Source: Bacillota bacterium | GTDB lineage: Bacteria; Bacillota; Clostridia; Christensenellales; CAG-138 | Assembly (NCBI GenBank): GCA_023455425.1 | Contig: JAEYCM010000015.1 | Coordinates: 1 to 64,000, forward strand | DNA: 64,000 bases | Direction: 5' to 3' | The notes under the pieces: model-generated | Database searches by the model: none | What the model was told of the DNA's origin: nothing | The model's input: the letters and a program-made list of their open reading frames with translations, nothing else | Translations under genes and position numbers: made by a program | In this document: positions 8,044-16,152 of the stretch, in pieces | Numbering within the stretch: position 1 is the first letter of the stretch | Layout: each line of letters starts with the position of its first letter

Positions 8044-9741
8044 TTACATTTGTTCCGGTGCCGCGAGTCCCACCAGGAACAAGCCGGTAGAAATTACGCT
8101 CTTTGCGGCGGCGGTCAAAGCAAGCCGCGCTTTTTGCACCTGTTCCTCTTCGCCGATGATGCGCTGCTCATAATAGAACTTATTGTATGCCTGGCATACG
8201 GCGACGACGGCGCGGGAAACGAGATACGGCTCGTACTTTTGCGCGGCGTCGCGCACGGCGCGGGGGAAAGCGCCCATGGCGCGGATGACGCGCATGGCGT
8301 CTTCATCGGCAAGCAGGCTGTAATCAAGCTCTTCCGGAATATCGGCAACGTCAGCCTTGCGCAATACCGCGCAGCAGCGCGCGTGGGTGTACTGCACATA
8401 GGGGCCGGTCTCGCCTTCAAAGTTAAGGGCCTTATCCCAGCTGAACACCACGTCCTTGATGCGGTTGTTGTAGAGCGCGTTCCAGACGACGGCGCCTACG
8501 CCCACCTGGCGGGCGACAGCTGGCTTGTCCGAAAGGCTGGGGCTTTTTTCGGTGATGATCTCCAGCGTCTTCTCAATGGCTGCGTTCAAAACATCTTCCA
8601 GGAAAAGCACCTTGCCGCGACGCGTGGAAAGCGTGCCGTCCACCAGGCTGACCATGCCGAACGAGACGTGCACAAGGTCCTTTGCCCAGGGGTAGCCCAT
8701 GAGCTCCACCACCTTGAACCATTGCCGAAAATGCAGGTCCTGCTGGTAGGCCACCACATACAGACATTTTGCAAAATCGTAGGTGTCCTTGCGGTAAAGC
8801 GCCGCTGCGATATCGCGCGTGGCGTAAAGGGTCGCGCCGTCGGACCTGAGCACGATGCAGGGCGGCATGCTGTACTCCGAAAGGTCCACCAGGTACGCGC
8901 CCTGGTCTAGCTTTAAAAGGCTGCGTTCCTCCAGTTCCTCGATGACGCGGCTCATTTTATCGTTGTAAAAGCTTTCGCCCGCGTAGCTGTCAAACGCGAT
9001 GCCTAATAGGTCGTAGACCCGACCCACTTCCTTGAGCGTAAGCGCCTTGAACCATTCGAAGAGGGAGAGCGCTTCCTCGTCGCTGTCCTCAATGCGCTTG
9101 AACCAGGCGCGGGCTTCGTCGTTGAGCCGGTCGTCCTTTTCCGCTTCATCGTGGAATTTTACATAAAGGTCCAATAGCGCCCGGATGGATTCCTGCTCCA
9201 CCTGCGCGCGGTTGCCCCAGCGCTTGTAGGCGACGATCAACTTGCCGAACTGCGTGCCCCAATCGCCCAGGTGGTTGATGCCCACGCAATTGTAACCGAG
9301 ATGTTGGTAGATACGGTAAAGCGAATGGCCGATCACGGTGGAACTTAAGTGGCCGATATGGAACGGCTTTGCGATGTTGATGGAAGAATAGTCAATGCAG
9401 ATGTTGCGTTCCGCACCCTCCGTGCTGCCGCCGTAGTTCTCATGCTGCTCGCGCACGGCGTCTAAGACCGCTCTTGCATATGCTTCGGGCTTGATGAAGA
9501 AATTGATATATCCGCCCACGGCCTCAGTCCGCGCCACAAAGGAGGGAAGCGGAAGCTTTTCACACAGCTCGCAGGCGATTGCCGGCGGCGCTTTTCGTAA
9601 GGCTTTGGAAAGCTTGAAACAGGGAAAGGCAAAGTCTCCCATGCCGCTTTCGGGGGGGATTTCAATCATACTCTCCAGTTGTTGCGCGTCCATGCCGCTG
9701 CACGCGGCCAGCGCTTCCGAGAGCTTTTGGGGAAAATCCAT
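8044..9741 (-). CDS. argS: Arginyl-tRNA synthetase
   Basis: The 565-residue class I synthetase charges tRNA-Arg. It has the N-terminal Arg-specific domain (residues 1 to about 110), the HIGH signature as PFHIGHLSST preceded by IDYSSINIAK, and the catalytic core with GDWGTQFGKL. The DALR anticodon-binding domain ends the protein (residues about 450-565). ArgRS often lacks a good KMSKS motif, and here the equivalent region reads STRRGK. The ATG at 9741 is supported by a purine-rich stretch about 10 bases upstream (GAGAGGTAG). A promoter is visible at 9781-9809. Confidence 0.96.
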   Translation of the reverse strand: MDFPQKLSEALAACSGMDAQQLESMIEIPPESGMGDFAFPCFKLSKALRKAPPAIACELCEKLPLPSFVARTEAVGGYINFFIKPEAYARAVLDAVREQHENYGGSTEGAERNICIDYSSINIAKPFHIGHLSSTVIGHSLYRIYQHLGYNCVGINHLGDWGTQFGKLIVAYKRWGNRAQVEQESIRALLDLYVKFHDEAEKDDRLNDEARAWFKRIEDSDEEALSLFEWFKALTLKEVGRVYDLLGIAFDSYAGESFYNDKMSRVIEELEERSLLKLDQGAYLVDLSEYSMPPCIVLRSDGATLYATRDIAAALYRKDTYDFAKCLYVVAYQQDLHFRQWFKVVELMGYPWAKDLVHVSFGMVSLVDGTLSTRRGKVLFLEDVLNAAIEKTLEIITEKSPSLSDKPAVARQVGVGAVVWNALYNNRIKDVVFSWDKALNFEGETGPYVQYTHARCCAVLRKADVADIPEELDYSLLADEDAMRVIRAMGAFPRAVRDAAQKYEPYLVSRAVVAVCQAYNKFYYEQRIIGEEEQVQKARLALTAAAKSVISTGLFLVGLAAPEQM

Positions 9742-9780
9742 TTTGGACGCTACCTCTCACTCTAAAAAATCGTATCCTAT

Positions 9781-9809
9781 AGTATAGCAGATGATGGGCA
9801 AAAGCGCAA
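9781..9809 (-). promoter_or_regulatory. Promoter of argS-serS
   Basis: On the minus strand TTGCGC (9809-9804) and TATACT (9786-9781) are separated by 17 bases, ahead of the argS start at 9741. The rest of the 317-base gap up to 10059 is AT-rich and holds only the probable promoter of the next gene. Confidence 0.7.
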
Positions 9810-9963
9810 AAAATACGGGAAAAATGCGATAAAGCAAAGCTTTTTTACATAATTCGGCAATATTCGATTTGCGCTGGAATCCACAGTGTGATATGCTAAA
9901 AGTGTAACAAAGACTATGAACATTCAATCGTGTGAAATAAATCCGGTTTATCTTGCATCATAT

Positions 9964-9994
9964 GGTATGTTATGTATACCAGATATGATATAAT
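9964..9994 (+). promoter_or_regulatory. Probable promoter with dyad, upstream of comFB-like gene
   Basis: A consensus TATAAT is at 9989-9994. No strong -35 is seen; instead the dyad GGTAT-N7-ATACC (9964-9980) covers the -35 position and could be an operator. Confidence 0.4.
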
Positions 9995-10058
9995 ATATTT
10001 CGAAAACGGATAGCAAGGAACAACTGGCAGGATGCATGCTGCGAAAGGGTGATTTATT

Positions 10059-10334
10059 TTGGAAACGAAAGTTACGCCCGTCAATCTTATGGAATCTCTG
10101 GTGGAAAGCAAGCTAGAGGAACTGATGAAACAGGAAAACATGTGCTGCTGCGAACAGTGCCGGATGGACGTCATGGCAATGGCGCTCAATAACCTCCCCG
10201 CCAAGTACACCAGCAGCCTGAGCGGGGATATTTTCACGCGTTTTCACGCAATGAGCACGCAGTTTCAGGCGGATATTACCGCTGCCGTTCTCAAGGCCAT
10301 TGCCGCCGTGCGCAGCAATCCGCGCCATCCATAA
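10059..10334 (+). CDS. ComFB-like late competence protein
   Basis: The 91-residue protein resembles the ComFB family (small helical proteins named from the Bacillus comF operon). It has an N-terminal Asn-Leu-Met-Glu helix, the cysteine cluster CCCEQC (residues 29-34) followed by CRMDVMAMALN, and a LPAKYTSS segment. The clustered cysteines suggest metal or Fe-S binding. The start is a TTG at 10059, with GAAAGGGTG about 10 bases before it. The role in competence is not established even in Bacillus. It stands alone, and a shared terminator follows at 10386. Confidence 0.78.
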   Translation: METKVTPVNLMESLVESKLEELMKQENMCCCEQCRMDVMAMALNNLPAKYTSSLSGDIFTRFHAMSTQFQADITAAVLKAIAAVRSNPRHP

Positions 10335-10385
10335 GGGATCGCTCTCGTCTAGGGCATAATCCGCAAGTAGACCGAAATACAATAT

Positions 10386-10407
10386 CCCCGCAGGAAGTCC
10401 TGCGGGG
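10386..10407. terminator. Bidirectional terminator
   Basis: CCCCGCAGGA/TCCTGCGGGG with a 2-base loop is followed by TATTTTTAT. It lies between convergent genes. Confidence 0.85.
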
Positions 10408-10433
10408 TATTTTTATGTATTTTGCCTATATGG

Positions 10434-11108
10434 TTATGGGGTGGCAGTGGGCTTGGGCGTATCCTGGGGCGTGGGGAACGTGCCCTCCTCGGGGACGGGT
10501 GTCATAAGCGCCGCCGCTTCTTCGGCGGTGATAAACGTGGCGTCGGTCTCCTTCATATAGCGCTGCAGCGTGCCGTTGTAAACGACATGGAGATATCCGT
10601 CCATAGAGCGCAGAACCTTAATGAGCTCACCCTCCTTGAGTTTCACCTCGGAAAGGTCGGTTTCGGAGAGGGATTTATACAGCTGCGCTTCGGGTACGGA
10701 GACCTTTGCCCAGCGCATGTTGTGCGGCCGGGGCGGTTCGCCCAATGTAACGAGATCCTCCTTGATATAAGCGGTCAGGCCTTCATAGTGCACCATGTAC
10801 CATCCATCCTGAAGGGACATGACGTCAAACGCCACGTTCTGCCCCAGGATATCCAGCACATCCGCCGTGGTGGAAGGTTCCGTGCGCAGGTTCACGCCCT
10901 CGCCGTTGCAGTATCCCTTGGCGGGGAATGTGACCGGCGTAGGAGCGGGTACCGGCGTATAAGCCGGGGCTGCGACGGCTGCCGAAGACGGGGATGCGGG
11001 CGTTTGAACAGGAGAAGGCGTAGGTCCCTCCACAGAGGCGGCGGGCTTGCAGCCAAAGGCCGCAAACAGGAGCAACAGAACCAGTATCAGGCAAGCAGTC
11101 TTTTTCAC
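10434..11108 (-). CDS. SH3-domain lipoprotein
   Basis: The 224-residue exported lipoprotein has a lipobox, LLFAAFGC (Cys near residue 20), then a Pro/Thr/Ser-rich linker (about residues 25-60). A bacterial SH3 domain follows (GVNLRTEPSTTADVLDIL...GWYMVHYEGLTAYIKEDLV), then a second, weaker SH3-like segment (about 140-190) and a proline-rich tail. Such domains usually bind peptidoglycan. The GTG at 11108 is preferred because AAGGAG lies 8 bases upstream; the GTG at 11117 would overlap that site. It is a single gene, divergent from the serine dehydratase operon. Confidence 0.82.
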   Translation of the reverse strand: MKKTACLILVLLLLFAAFGCKPAASVEGPTPSPVQTPASPSSAAVAAPAYTPVPAPTPVTFPAKGYCNGEGVNLRTEPSTTADVLDILGQNVAFDVMSLQDGWYMVHYEGLTAYIKEDLVTLGEPPRPHNMRWAKVSVPEAQLYKSLSETDLSEVKLKEGELIKVLRSMDGYLHVVYNGTLQRYMKETDATFITAEEAAALMTPVPEEGTFPTPQDTPKPTATP

Positions 11109-11296
11109 GTGTTCCACTCCTTAGAATTAGTATGCTTTTGTGAAAAGCTTGGCTTCTATCAATCATCATACCCTTTTCTGTTAAAATAATACAGACCGCT
11201 GTTGCATCATTTTTGCAAAAAATGCCGTATGGAGACGGGGCGCGTAAGGGCGCGCGGGACGTTACGAAAATCTCGGGTTTTCCGGCCTGCGCGGGC

Positions 11297-11325
11297 TTGT
11301 CCGGGCGGGACATTTGCGGTATAGT
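11297..11325 (+). promoter_or_regulatory. Promoter of the serine dehydratase operon
   Basis: TTGTCC (11297-11302) and TATAGT (11320-11325) are 17 bases apart, followed by AGGAGG and the ATG at 11352. Confidence 0.65.
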
Positions 11326-11351
11326 GGGGAAAGGAATTTCAGGAGGAAGAC

Positions 11352-12014
11352 ATGGCGGAATACAGCGTGTTTGATATCATCGGCCCCAGGATGACGGGGC
11401 CTAGTAGTTCCCATACGGCGGGCGCGTGCCGTCTTGCCAACACGGCCCGGCGCATTGCCGGGGAGGATATTTCGGCCGTAACGTTTACGCTCTATGGCTC
11501 GTTCGCCAAGACAGGGGCCGGTCATGGAACGGATAAAGCGCTCATCGCGGGCGTCCTGGGCATGCAGCCCGACGATCCGGGCATTATAAACGCATATGAG
11601 ACGGCGGAACAATCCGGCGTTGACGTTTCCTTTTCTTACAGCGAGGAAACCATGCACCACCCGAATACGGTTCGCATCCGCATCACGGGAAAAGGCGGCA
11701 ATACGACCGAGGTGGTGGGCGAATCCATCGGCGGCGGCAACATCCGCATTGTGGAGATCAACGGGCTCGATGTGGAACTCACAGGCGATTACCCCACGCT
11801 CATCATCCAGTATCAGGATGTGCCGGGCGTTGTGGCGGTGGTGACGCATGTGCTGGCCCAGCACCATATCAACATTGCGTTCATGCGCGTGTTCCGCCAT
11901 GGAAAGGGCGCGGATGCGTATATGATCATTGAGACCGATCAGGCGGTGGACGCTTCCACCCACAGTCTGATTATGGGTCTTTCGGACGGCATTACGGCTG
12001 TGTACGCCGTGTAA
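11352..12014 (+). CDS. sdaAB: L-serine dehydratase, beta subunit
   Basis: This 220-residue subunit belongs to the iron-sulfur L-serine ammonia-lyase that converts serine to pyruvate and ammonia. The N-terminal part carries the family signature DIIGPRMTGPSSSHTAGA. The C-terminal ACT domain (about residues 145-220, PTLIIQYQDVPGVVAVV) probably senses amino acids. The length is normal for the two-subunit enzyme of Firmicutes. An AGGAGG site precedes the start. The alpha subunit gene begins 10 bases downstream, so the pair is one operon. Confidence 0.95.
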   Translation: MAEYSVFDIIGPRMTGPSSSHTAGACRLANTARRIAGEDISAVTFTLYGSFAKTGAGHGTDKALIAGVLGMQPDDPGIINAYETAEQSGVDVSFSYSEETMHHPNTVRIRITGKGGNTTEVVGESIGGGNIRIVEINGLDVELTGDYPTLIIQYQDVPGVVAVVTHVLAQHHINIAFMRVFRHGKGADAYMIIETDQAVDASTHSLIMGLSDGITAVYAV

Positions 12015-12024
12015 GGAGGCGAAT

Positions 12025-12915
12025 ATGGTAGAGTTTCGCTCCGGCGCAGAACTTCTTTCTGTTTGTAAAGCGCAGGGCATTTCCATTGCGGAGGCCATGC
12101 AGTTGCGGGAAGAGCATAGAAGCGAGCTTGGCCGCTCCCACATCCGCAAGGAGATGAAAAAGAGCCTTGCGGTCATGCAAGAGGGCGTTGCGCGCGGGCT
12201 TCGCGGGAACGTCCGCTCGTTAAGCGGGCTTTCGGGCGGGGATGCGGCCCGGCTGGATCAATATGCGCCCAATTCCCTGTTGGGCGCGGACGCCGCACAT
12301 GCAGCAGCAGCAGCAATGGCGGTGGTGGAGGTGAACGCCTCCATGGGCCGCATCGTCGCGGCGCCTACGGCGGGCGCTTCGGGCATATTGCCGGGCGTGC
12401 TCATAGGGCTTAGTGAAAAGCGCGGTTGGGAGGAGGAGGCGCTCGTTGACGCGCTGTTTACCGCGGGGGCGGTCGGCATGCTGATCGCCAGCCACGCCAC
12501 CATTGCGGGAGCAGACGGCGGCTGTCAGGCGGAAACGGGCTCCGGGGCGGCGATGGCCGCCGCGGCGCTTGTGGAGCTAGGTGGCGGTACGCCGGAAATG
12601 GCGCTCCATGCCGCGGCAATCTCGCTCAAAAACGTGCTGGGCCTTGTGTGTGACCCTGTGGGGGGATTGGTGGAATGTCCCTGCATCAAGCGCAACGCGA
12701 TCGGCGCGGTCAACGCGCTTCTTAGCGCGGATCTTGCGCTTGCGGGCATTGTATCCCACATCCCGTTTGACGAGGTGGTGGACGCGATGCGGGCGGTGGG
12801 TGCCGTGATGCGGCCGGAACTGAAGGAAACCGCTTTAGGCGGGCTTGCGGGCACGCCTACGGGCCGGGAAATGGCCGCGCGCCTGCGCGAAGGCAAAAGC
12901 CTGGAAGGTTTCTAA
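12025..12915 (+). CDS. sdaAA: L-serine dehydratase, alpha subunit
   Basis: The 296-residue catalytic subunit holds the 4Fe-4S cluster of the oxygen-sensitive serine dehydratase. The candidate cluster ligands are the cysteine in GGCQAETGSG and those in CDPVGGLVECPCIKRN. The glycine/alanine-rich APTAGASGILPG segment is also typical. Together with the beta subunit it feeds serine into pyruvate. Two seryl-tRNA synthetase genes lie a few kb away, so serine supply may matter in this organism; that link is inference. A strong terminator follows. Confidence 0.95.
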   Translation: MVEFRSGAELLSVCKAQGISIAEAMQLREEHRSELGRSHIRKEMKKSLAVMQEGVARGLRGNVRSLSGLSGGDAARLDQYAPNSLLGADAAHAAAAAMAVVEVNASMGRIVAAPTAGASGILPGVLIGLSEKRGWEEEALVDALFTAGAVGMLIASHATIAGADGGCQAETGSGAAMAAAALVELGGGTPEMALHAAAISLKNVLGLVCDPVGGLVECPCIKRNAIGAVNALLSADLALAGIVSHIPFDEVVDAMRAVGAVMRPELKETALGGLAGTPTGREMAARLREGKSLEGF

Positions 12916-12977
12916 AGAATGGCCGGGTTGCAAGCCGATTAGGAGACGTTAACCAGTATTTCTATATAGATGAAAAA

Positions 12978-13016
12978 ACCGTGCCGATGGTTGCAGCCAC
13001 CGGCACGGTTTTTAAA
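12978..13016. terminator. Bidirectional terminator
   Basis: AACCGTGCCG/CGGCACGGTT has a 14-base loop, with A and T runs on both flanks, between sdaAA and the convergent pyrophosphatase gene. Confidence 0.85.
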
Positions 13017-13020
13017 TTTT

Positions 13021-14652
13021 TCAGAGTTCTTCTTCAAGCGACATAATCAGCGGCACTACCTGCTTCTTGCGGGACAATACGCCCGGCAGGAACACCGCGT
13101 CCTCCGTCTGCTCCAGCGAATAGGCTTTAAAGAAAATATCCCTGCGCCCGCCCGCAAGCAGCGCGAGCGAACCGCCCAAATGCAGATTGGTCACCAGCAG
13201 GATGAGGAGGTTCAGGCCGTTCTTGCTGCACTGGTATTCCATGCGTTCCATTAGCTCCGGCATGAGGTCGGCAAGGCTTTCGGATTCAATGGAATACACC
13301 TGGGCGATGCCGATGCGGTACTTGGATACTTTAAACTCCTTCAAGTCTCCCGTGATGATTTCGTCCGGCTTCTTGCCGCGCAGGTTAGACCCGGCGTTGA
13401 TGATTTTTTTCGCGAGATCGTCGATCACAACATCTGCAATGGGCGCAAGCCGTTGTGCGGTCCTAATATCCTGTGGGGTGCAGGTGGGGGAATTGAAGCT
13501 GAGCGTGTCTGAAAGGATGGCGGAAAGCAGGAGCCCCGCCGTGTCCTGGGGAATGGGGACGCTTCCCGCTTCATACAGGGACGCAATGATGGTCGCGGTG
13601 CTGCCCACCGGCTCGTTTTTCATTAGAATTGGATTGTTGGTCTCGATATCCCCCAGACGGTGGTGGTCGATAATCTCGAGAATTTCCGCCTCCTCAATGC
13701 CCGGGGCGGTTTGGCTTCGCTCGTTGTGGTCCACCAATATGGCCTGCTTGCGGTTTTTGGAAAGCAGATGGTAGCGGGAAATCATGCCGGTGACGCGGCC
13801 TTCTCCATCCAGCACCGGGTAGTTGCGGTAACGGGTCTTGGTCATGCGCTCCTTCACGTCGTCTTTAAACTCATCCTGCCGCACTGTTACAAGATGATCT
13901 TTAGACATCACGAACGAAACGGGTATGCTTTGCTTTAGCCGCATGGCCGCGATAAACGTATCGTGCGCGGTCACCATCATATCGCACCCGCGTGCCTTGG
14001 CGTAGGCAATATCCACGCCCGCGGGCAAAAGCCCGCAGGTGCACACGATGAGTTGCGCGCCGCCCGCCGCGGCCTCGCGGATGTTTTCCGGAATATTCGC
14101 AATGACGATATCGCCGGCGCATAAATACGAGCGCACCCGGGTGTGTTCCTGGGCGGCAATGATGAGGCGGCCGGTTGTGAGGCGGTTGGAAGAGTCGCCC
14201 AAAAGCAGCGCCGCCTCGAGCGTTTCCACAATGTTGGCGTATGTTGCGCCGCTCACGGAGAGCAGCGTATCGTTGACGGTTTCCATAAAGTTGCGCGTGA
14301 TGTCCGAAAGCGTGGCAATGCCCAAAAGCTGCCGGTCTTCATCCACAACGGCGAGCGTCTTGCGCTTGTGCTGCTGCATGAGTTCCCACGCGGTCCGCAC
14401 GGAGGAGGACGGGGAAACGCATACAGCCTCGTCGGTCAGCAGGTCTCTCACCTGCGTGCGGATGGTATCGAGCGTTTCAGGCTCCTCCACATGGAAATAC
14501 TGCAGAATGAATTTTGTTTCATTGTTCAACGGCCCAAGTTTGACGGCAACCGCGTCCACATCCCGCGCTTGCTTGAGCCTTGCGTAGGCGAGGGAAGAGC
14601 AGATGGTGTCGCTGTCGGGGTTCCTGTGGCCGAATATATAGACTTTGCTCAT
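13021..14652 (-). CDS. Manganese-dependent inorganic pyrophosphatase with CBS/DRTGG insert
   Basis: The 543-residue protein is a family II (DHH) pyrophosphatase hydrolysing PPi to phosphate. The N-terminal metal site is GHRNPDSDTICSS (residues 6-18). A CBS pair split by a DRTGG domain follows (about residues 70-300). The DHH signature is in IIDHHRLGD (about residue 335), and the DHHA2 domain ends the protein. Known clostridial CBS-pyrophosphatases are inhibited by AMP and ADP and activated by diadenosine polyphosphates through this insert. The ATG at 14652 follows AAGGAG by 5 bases; the longer reading frame has no support. Confidence 0.92.
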   Translation of the reverse strand: MSKVYIFGHRNPDSDTICSSLAYARLKQARDVDAVAVKLGPLNNETKFILQYFHVEEPETLDTIRTQVRDLLTDEAVCVSPSSSVRTAWELMQQHKRKTLAVVDEDRQLLGIATLSDITRNFMETVNDTLLSVSGATYANIVETLEAALLLGDSSNRLTTGRLIIAAQEHTRVRSYLCAGDIVIANIPENIREAAAGGAQLIVCTCGLLPAGVDIAYAKARGCDMMVTAHDTFIAAMRLKQSIPVSFVMSKDHLVTVRQDEFKDDVKERMTKTRYRNYPVLDGEGRVTGMISRYHLLSKNRKQAILVDHNERSQTAPGIEEAEILEIIDHHRLGDIETNNPILMKNEPVGSTATIIASLYEAGSVPIPQDTAGLLLSAILSDTLSFNSPTCTPQDIRTAQRLAPIADVVIDDLAKKIINAGSNLRGKKPDEIITGDLKEFKVSKYRIGIAQVYSIESESLADLMPELMERMEYQCSKNGLNLLILLVTNLHLGGSLALLAGGRRDIFFKAYSLEQTEDAVFLPGVLSRKKQVVPLIMSLEEEL

Positions 14653-14799
14653 ACTGCTCCTTACCGGGGGCTGAATTTGTGCATCCACTATATCATGCCG
14701 GAGCGTCATTGGAAAGGGATGTATCATGCAGAACAACTAATAAGCGGCGCAAATAAAAGCGCCGCTTATCACGATAGCCGTGTGATTTCGGGATCAGGC

Positions 14800-15819
14800 T
14801 TATGAATCGTCGTTGTCTTCTTCAGATACATTGGTGATCGGCTCACGGTACGCGTCATAAAAGCTCTGCAACTGCCCGTCCGCGTAGAGCAGCTTTTCAG
14901 TATGCTTTACGGCCGGGAGCGCGCCAAGGGAGGTGAGCTTTGCCTGAGAGGCCGGGTCCAGCAAAAGCTGCAAAACGGCCTGCCCATGGTCAAGATACCC
15001 GCCCGAAGCGTTTTTGTCCACGCCCAGGTACTGCACAAGGTCGGTATATCCGCCCAGCGGCATGGCGTCAAACGTAAAGCCGCCGGTGGCCATCTTGCGC
15101 GTCAGGTCCCCGAACGCCCGCGCGTCTCCGATGAGAAACGGAACCTGCCCTGCCTTAAAATCCCCGTCCTGCGCAAGCGGGCCTTTGAGCCACAGGCGTT
15201 TGGCAATGTGTTCAGGCGCGCAGACCGCACCGTAGCGGCCGGTGGAGCGCGCGTTCATGGCCGCCTGCAGCGTTTCCCTTAAAACCTCCGGGTCGTTTGA
15301 CTCCGGCCACGCTAGGCCCAGTTCCTGTACCAATACGGTATTGCCCAGCAGAAAATAGCCGCTGTACAAAAACGGCAGGGCGCGCGGCGTATTGTCATTT
15401 GTAAGCGGCGCGAGGTCGCCCGCAAACGCAGGCGTGGAAATGGAAAGCGGCGCAAGCTCGTCTAAGTCCAGCCCGCCTGCGGGGAACGACCACAGGTGCG
15501 GCCGTTCCCCGCGCGAGAGGCGCTCCGCTACAGCCTCGGGGGTAAGGCCCAGCACCTCGATATAAATCCCCTTATGCGCACGTTCGTACTTGGCGGCGAT
15601 GCTTTCAATATAGGCGGTGATGCTGCCCTGCGCGGGCTTGAAGCCCACCACATGCCAGAGCGTGATGACTCCGCTCCAATCCTCCCGTGTGCCCGCCAGC
15701 CACTCCTTATAATAATCATGGCCGAGCGCCTGCAGCAGCCTTGGCGGGGCAAGCGCCAAAAAAGCGATGAGCACCACTGCCACAATGACGCGCAGCGTGA
15801 TGACGGTACCCTTTAACAT
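14800..15819 (-). CDS. Membrane-anchored protein resembling an extracellular solute-binding protein
   Basis: The 339-residue protein has an N-terminal hydrophobic anchor (residues about 8-28) and no lipobox. A body similar in layout to family 1 extracellular solute-binding proteins follows: GVITLWHVVGFKPAQGSITAYIES, here cited as the ITLWH segment, then KYERAHKGIYIEV, and a later lobe with SGYFLLGNTVLVQELGL. No ABC permease or ATPase gene is nearby. It may be a sensor, a cell-surface binding protein or a chaperone-like relic. The acidic tail (EEDNDDS) is unusual. Confidence 0.65.
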   Translation of the reverse strand: MLKGTVITLRVIVAVVLIAFLALAPPRLLQALGHDYYKEWLAGTREDWSGVITLWHVVGFKPAQGSITAYIESIAAKYERAHKGIYIEVLGLTPEAVAERLSRGERPHLWSFPAGGLDLDELAPLSISTPAFAGDLAPLTNDNTPRALPFLYSGYFLLGNTVLVQELGLAWPESNDPEVLRETLQAAMNARSTGRYGAVCAPEHIAKRLWLKGPLAQDGDFKAGQVPFLIGDARAFGDLTRKMATGGFTFDAMPLGGYTDLVQYLGVDKNASGGYLDHGQAVLQLLLDPASQAKLTSLGALPAVKHTEKLLYADGQLQSFYDAYREPITNVSEEDNDDS

Positions 15820-16152
15820 GCGTCCCCCAATCCCGCCATAAAAGCGGACATGAATGGAATAGGCCTCATGGTCGGAAAATTCCCTGCAAAGCTTTCTGAA
15901 ACAAAGGCTCTATCGCTTCCTCTGTTCCCATGAAGTCCTGCAAGGAATTTTCATATCCGTTTCCTATTCACTATTCATGCGCCGCGTCATTTAGAGCAAC
16001 TTTCTCAAATCCAGTCGGTGTGTATGCGGATCTTTTCCCGTCTCGTGTTGCCTCATCCGCGCAGCGTAGCGCTGCTATGTGGGGCTTCTTCCGCTTAGCG
16101 GGGCGGCAAATTTCTTGCACATTCACTCGCTGTTTTTTCGTCAGTTGCTCGA
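15820..16152. other. Intergenic stretch with no convincing gene
   Basis: I find no RNA gene or strong terminator in these 333 bases. A 61-codon frame (15971-16156, minus) starts with a GTG that overlaps the spoIIE stop codon in GTGA. Its product is basic and low in complexity with no recognised family. It could be a translationally coupled small gene but is more likely chance. Confidence 0.4.

Noticed and set aside
7696..8910. 404-codon plus-strand open frame across serS/argS
   Set aside because: It is antisense to two clearly real synthetase genes, is rich in His/Arg/Ala from GC-rich codon shadows, and has no ribosome site.
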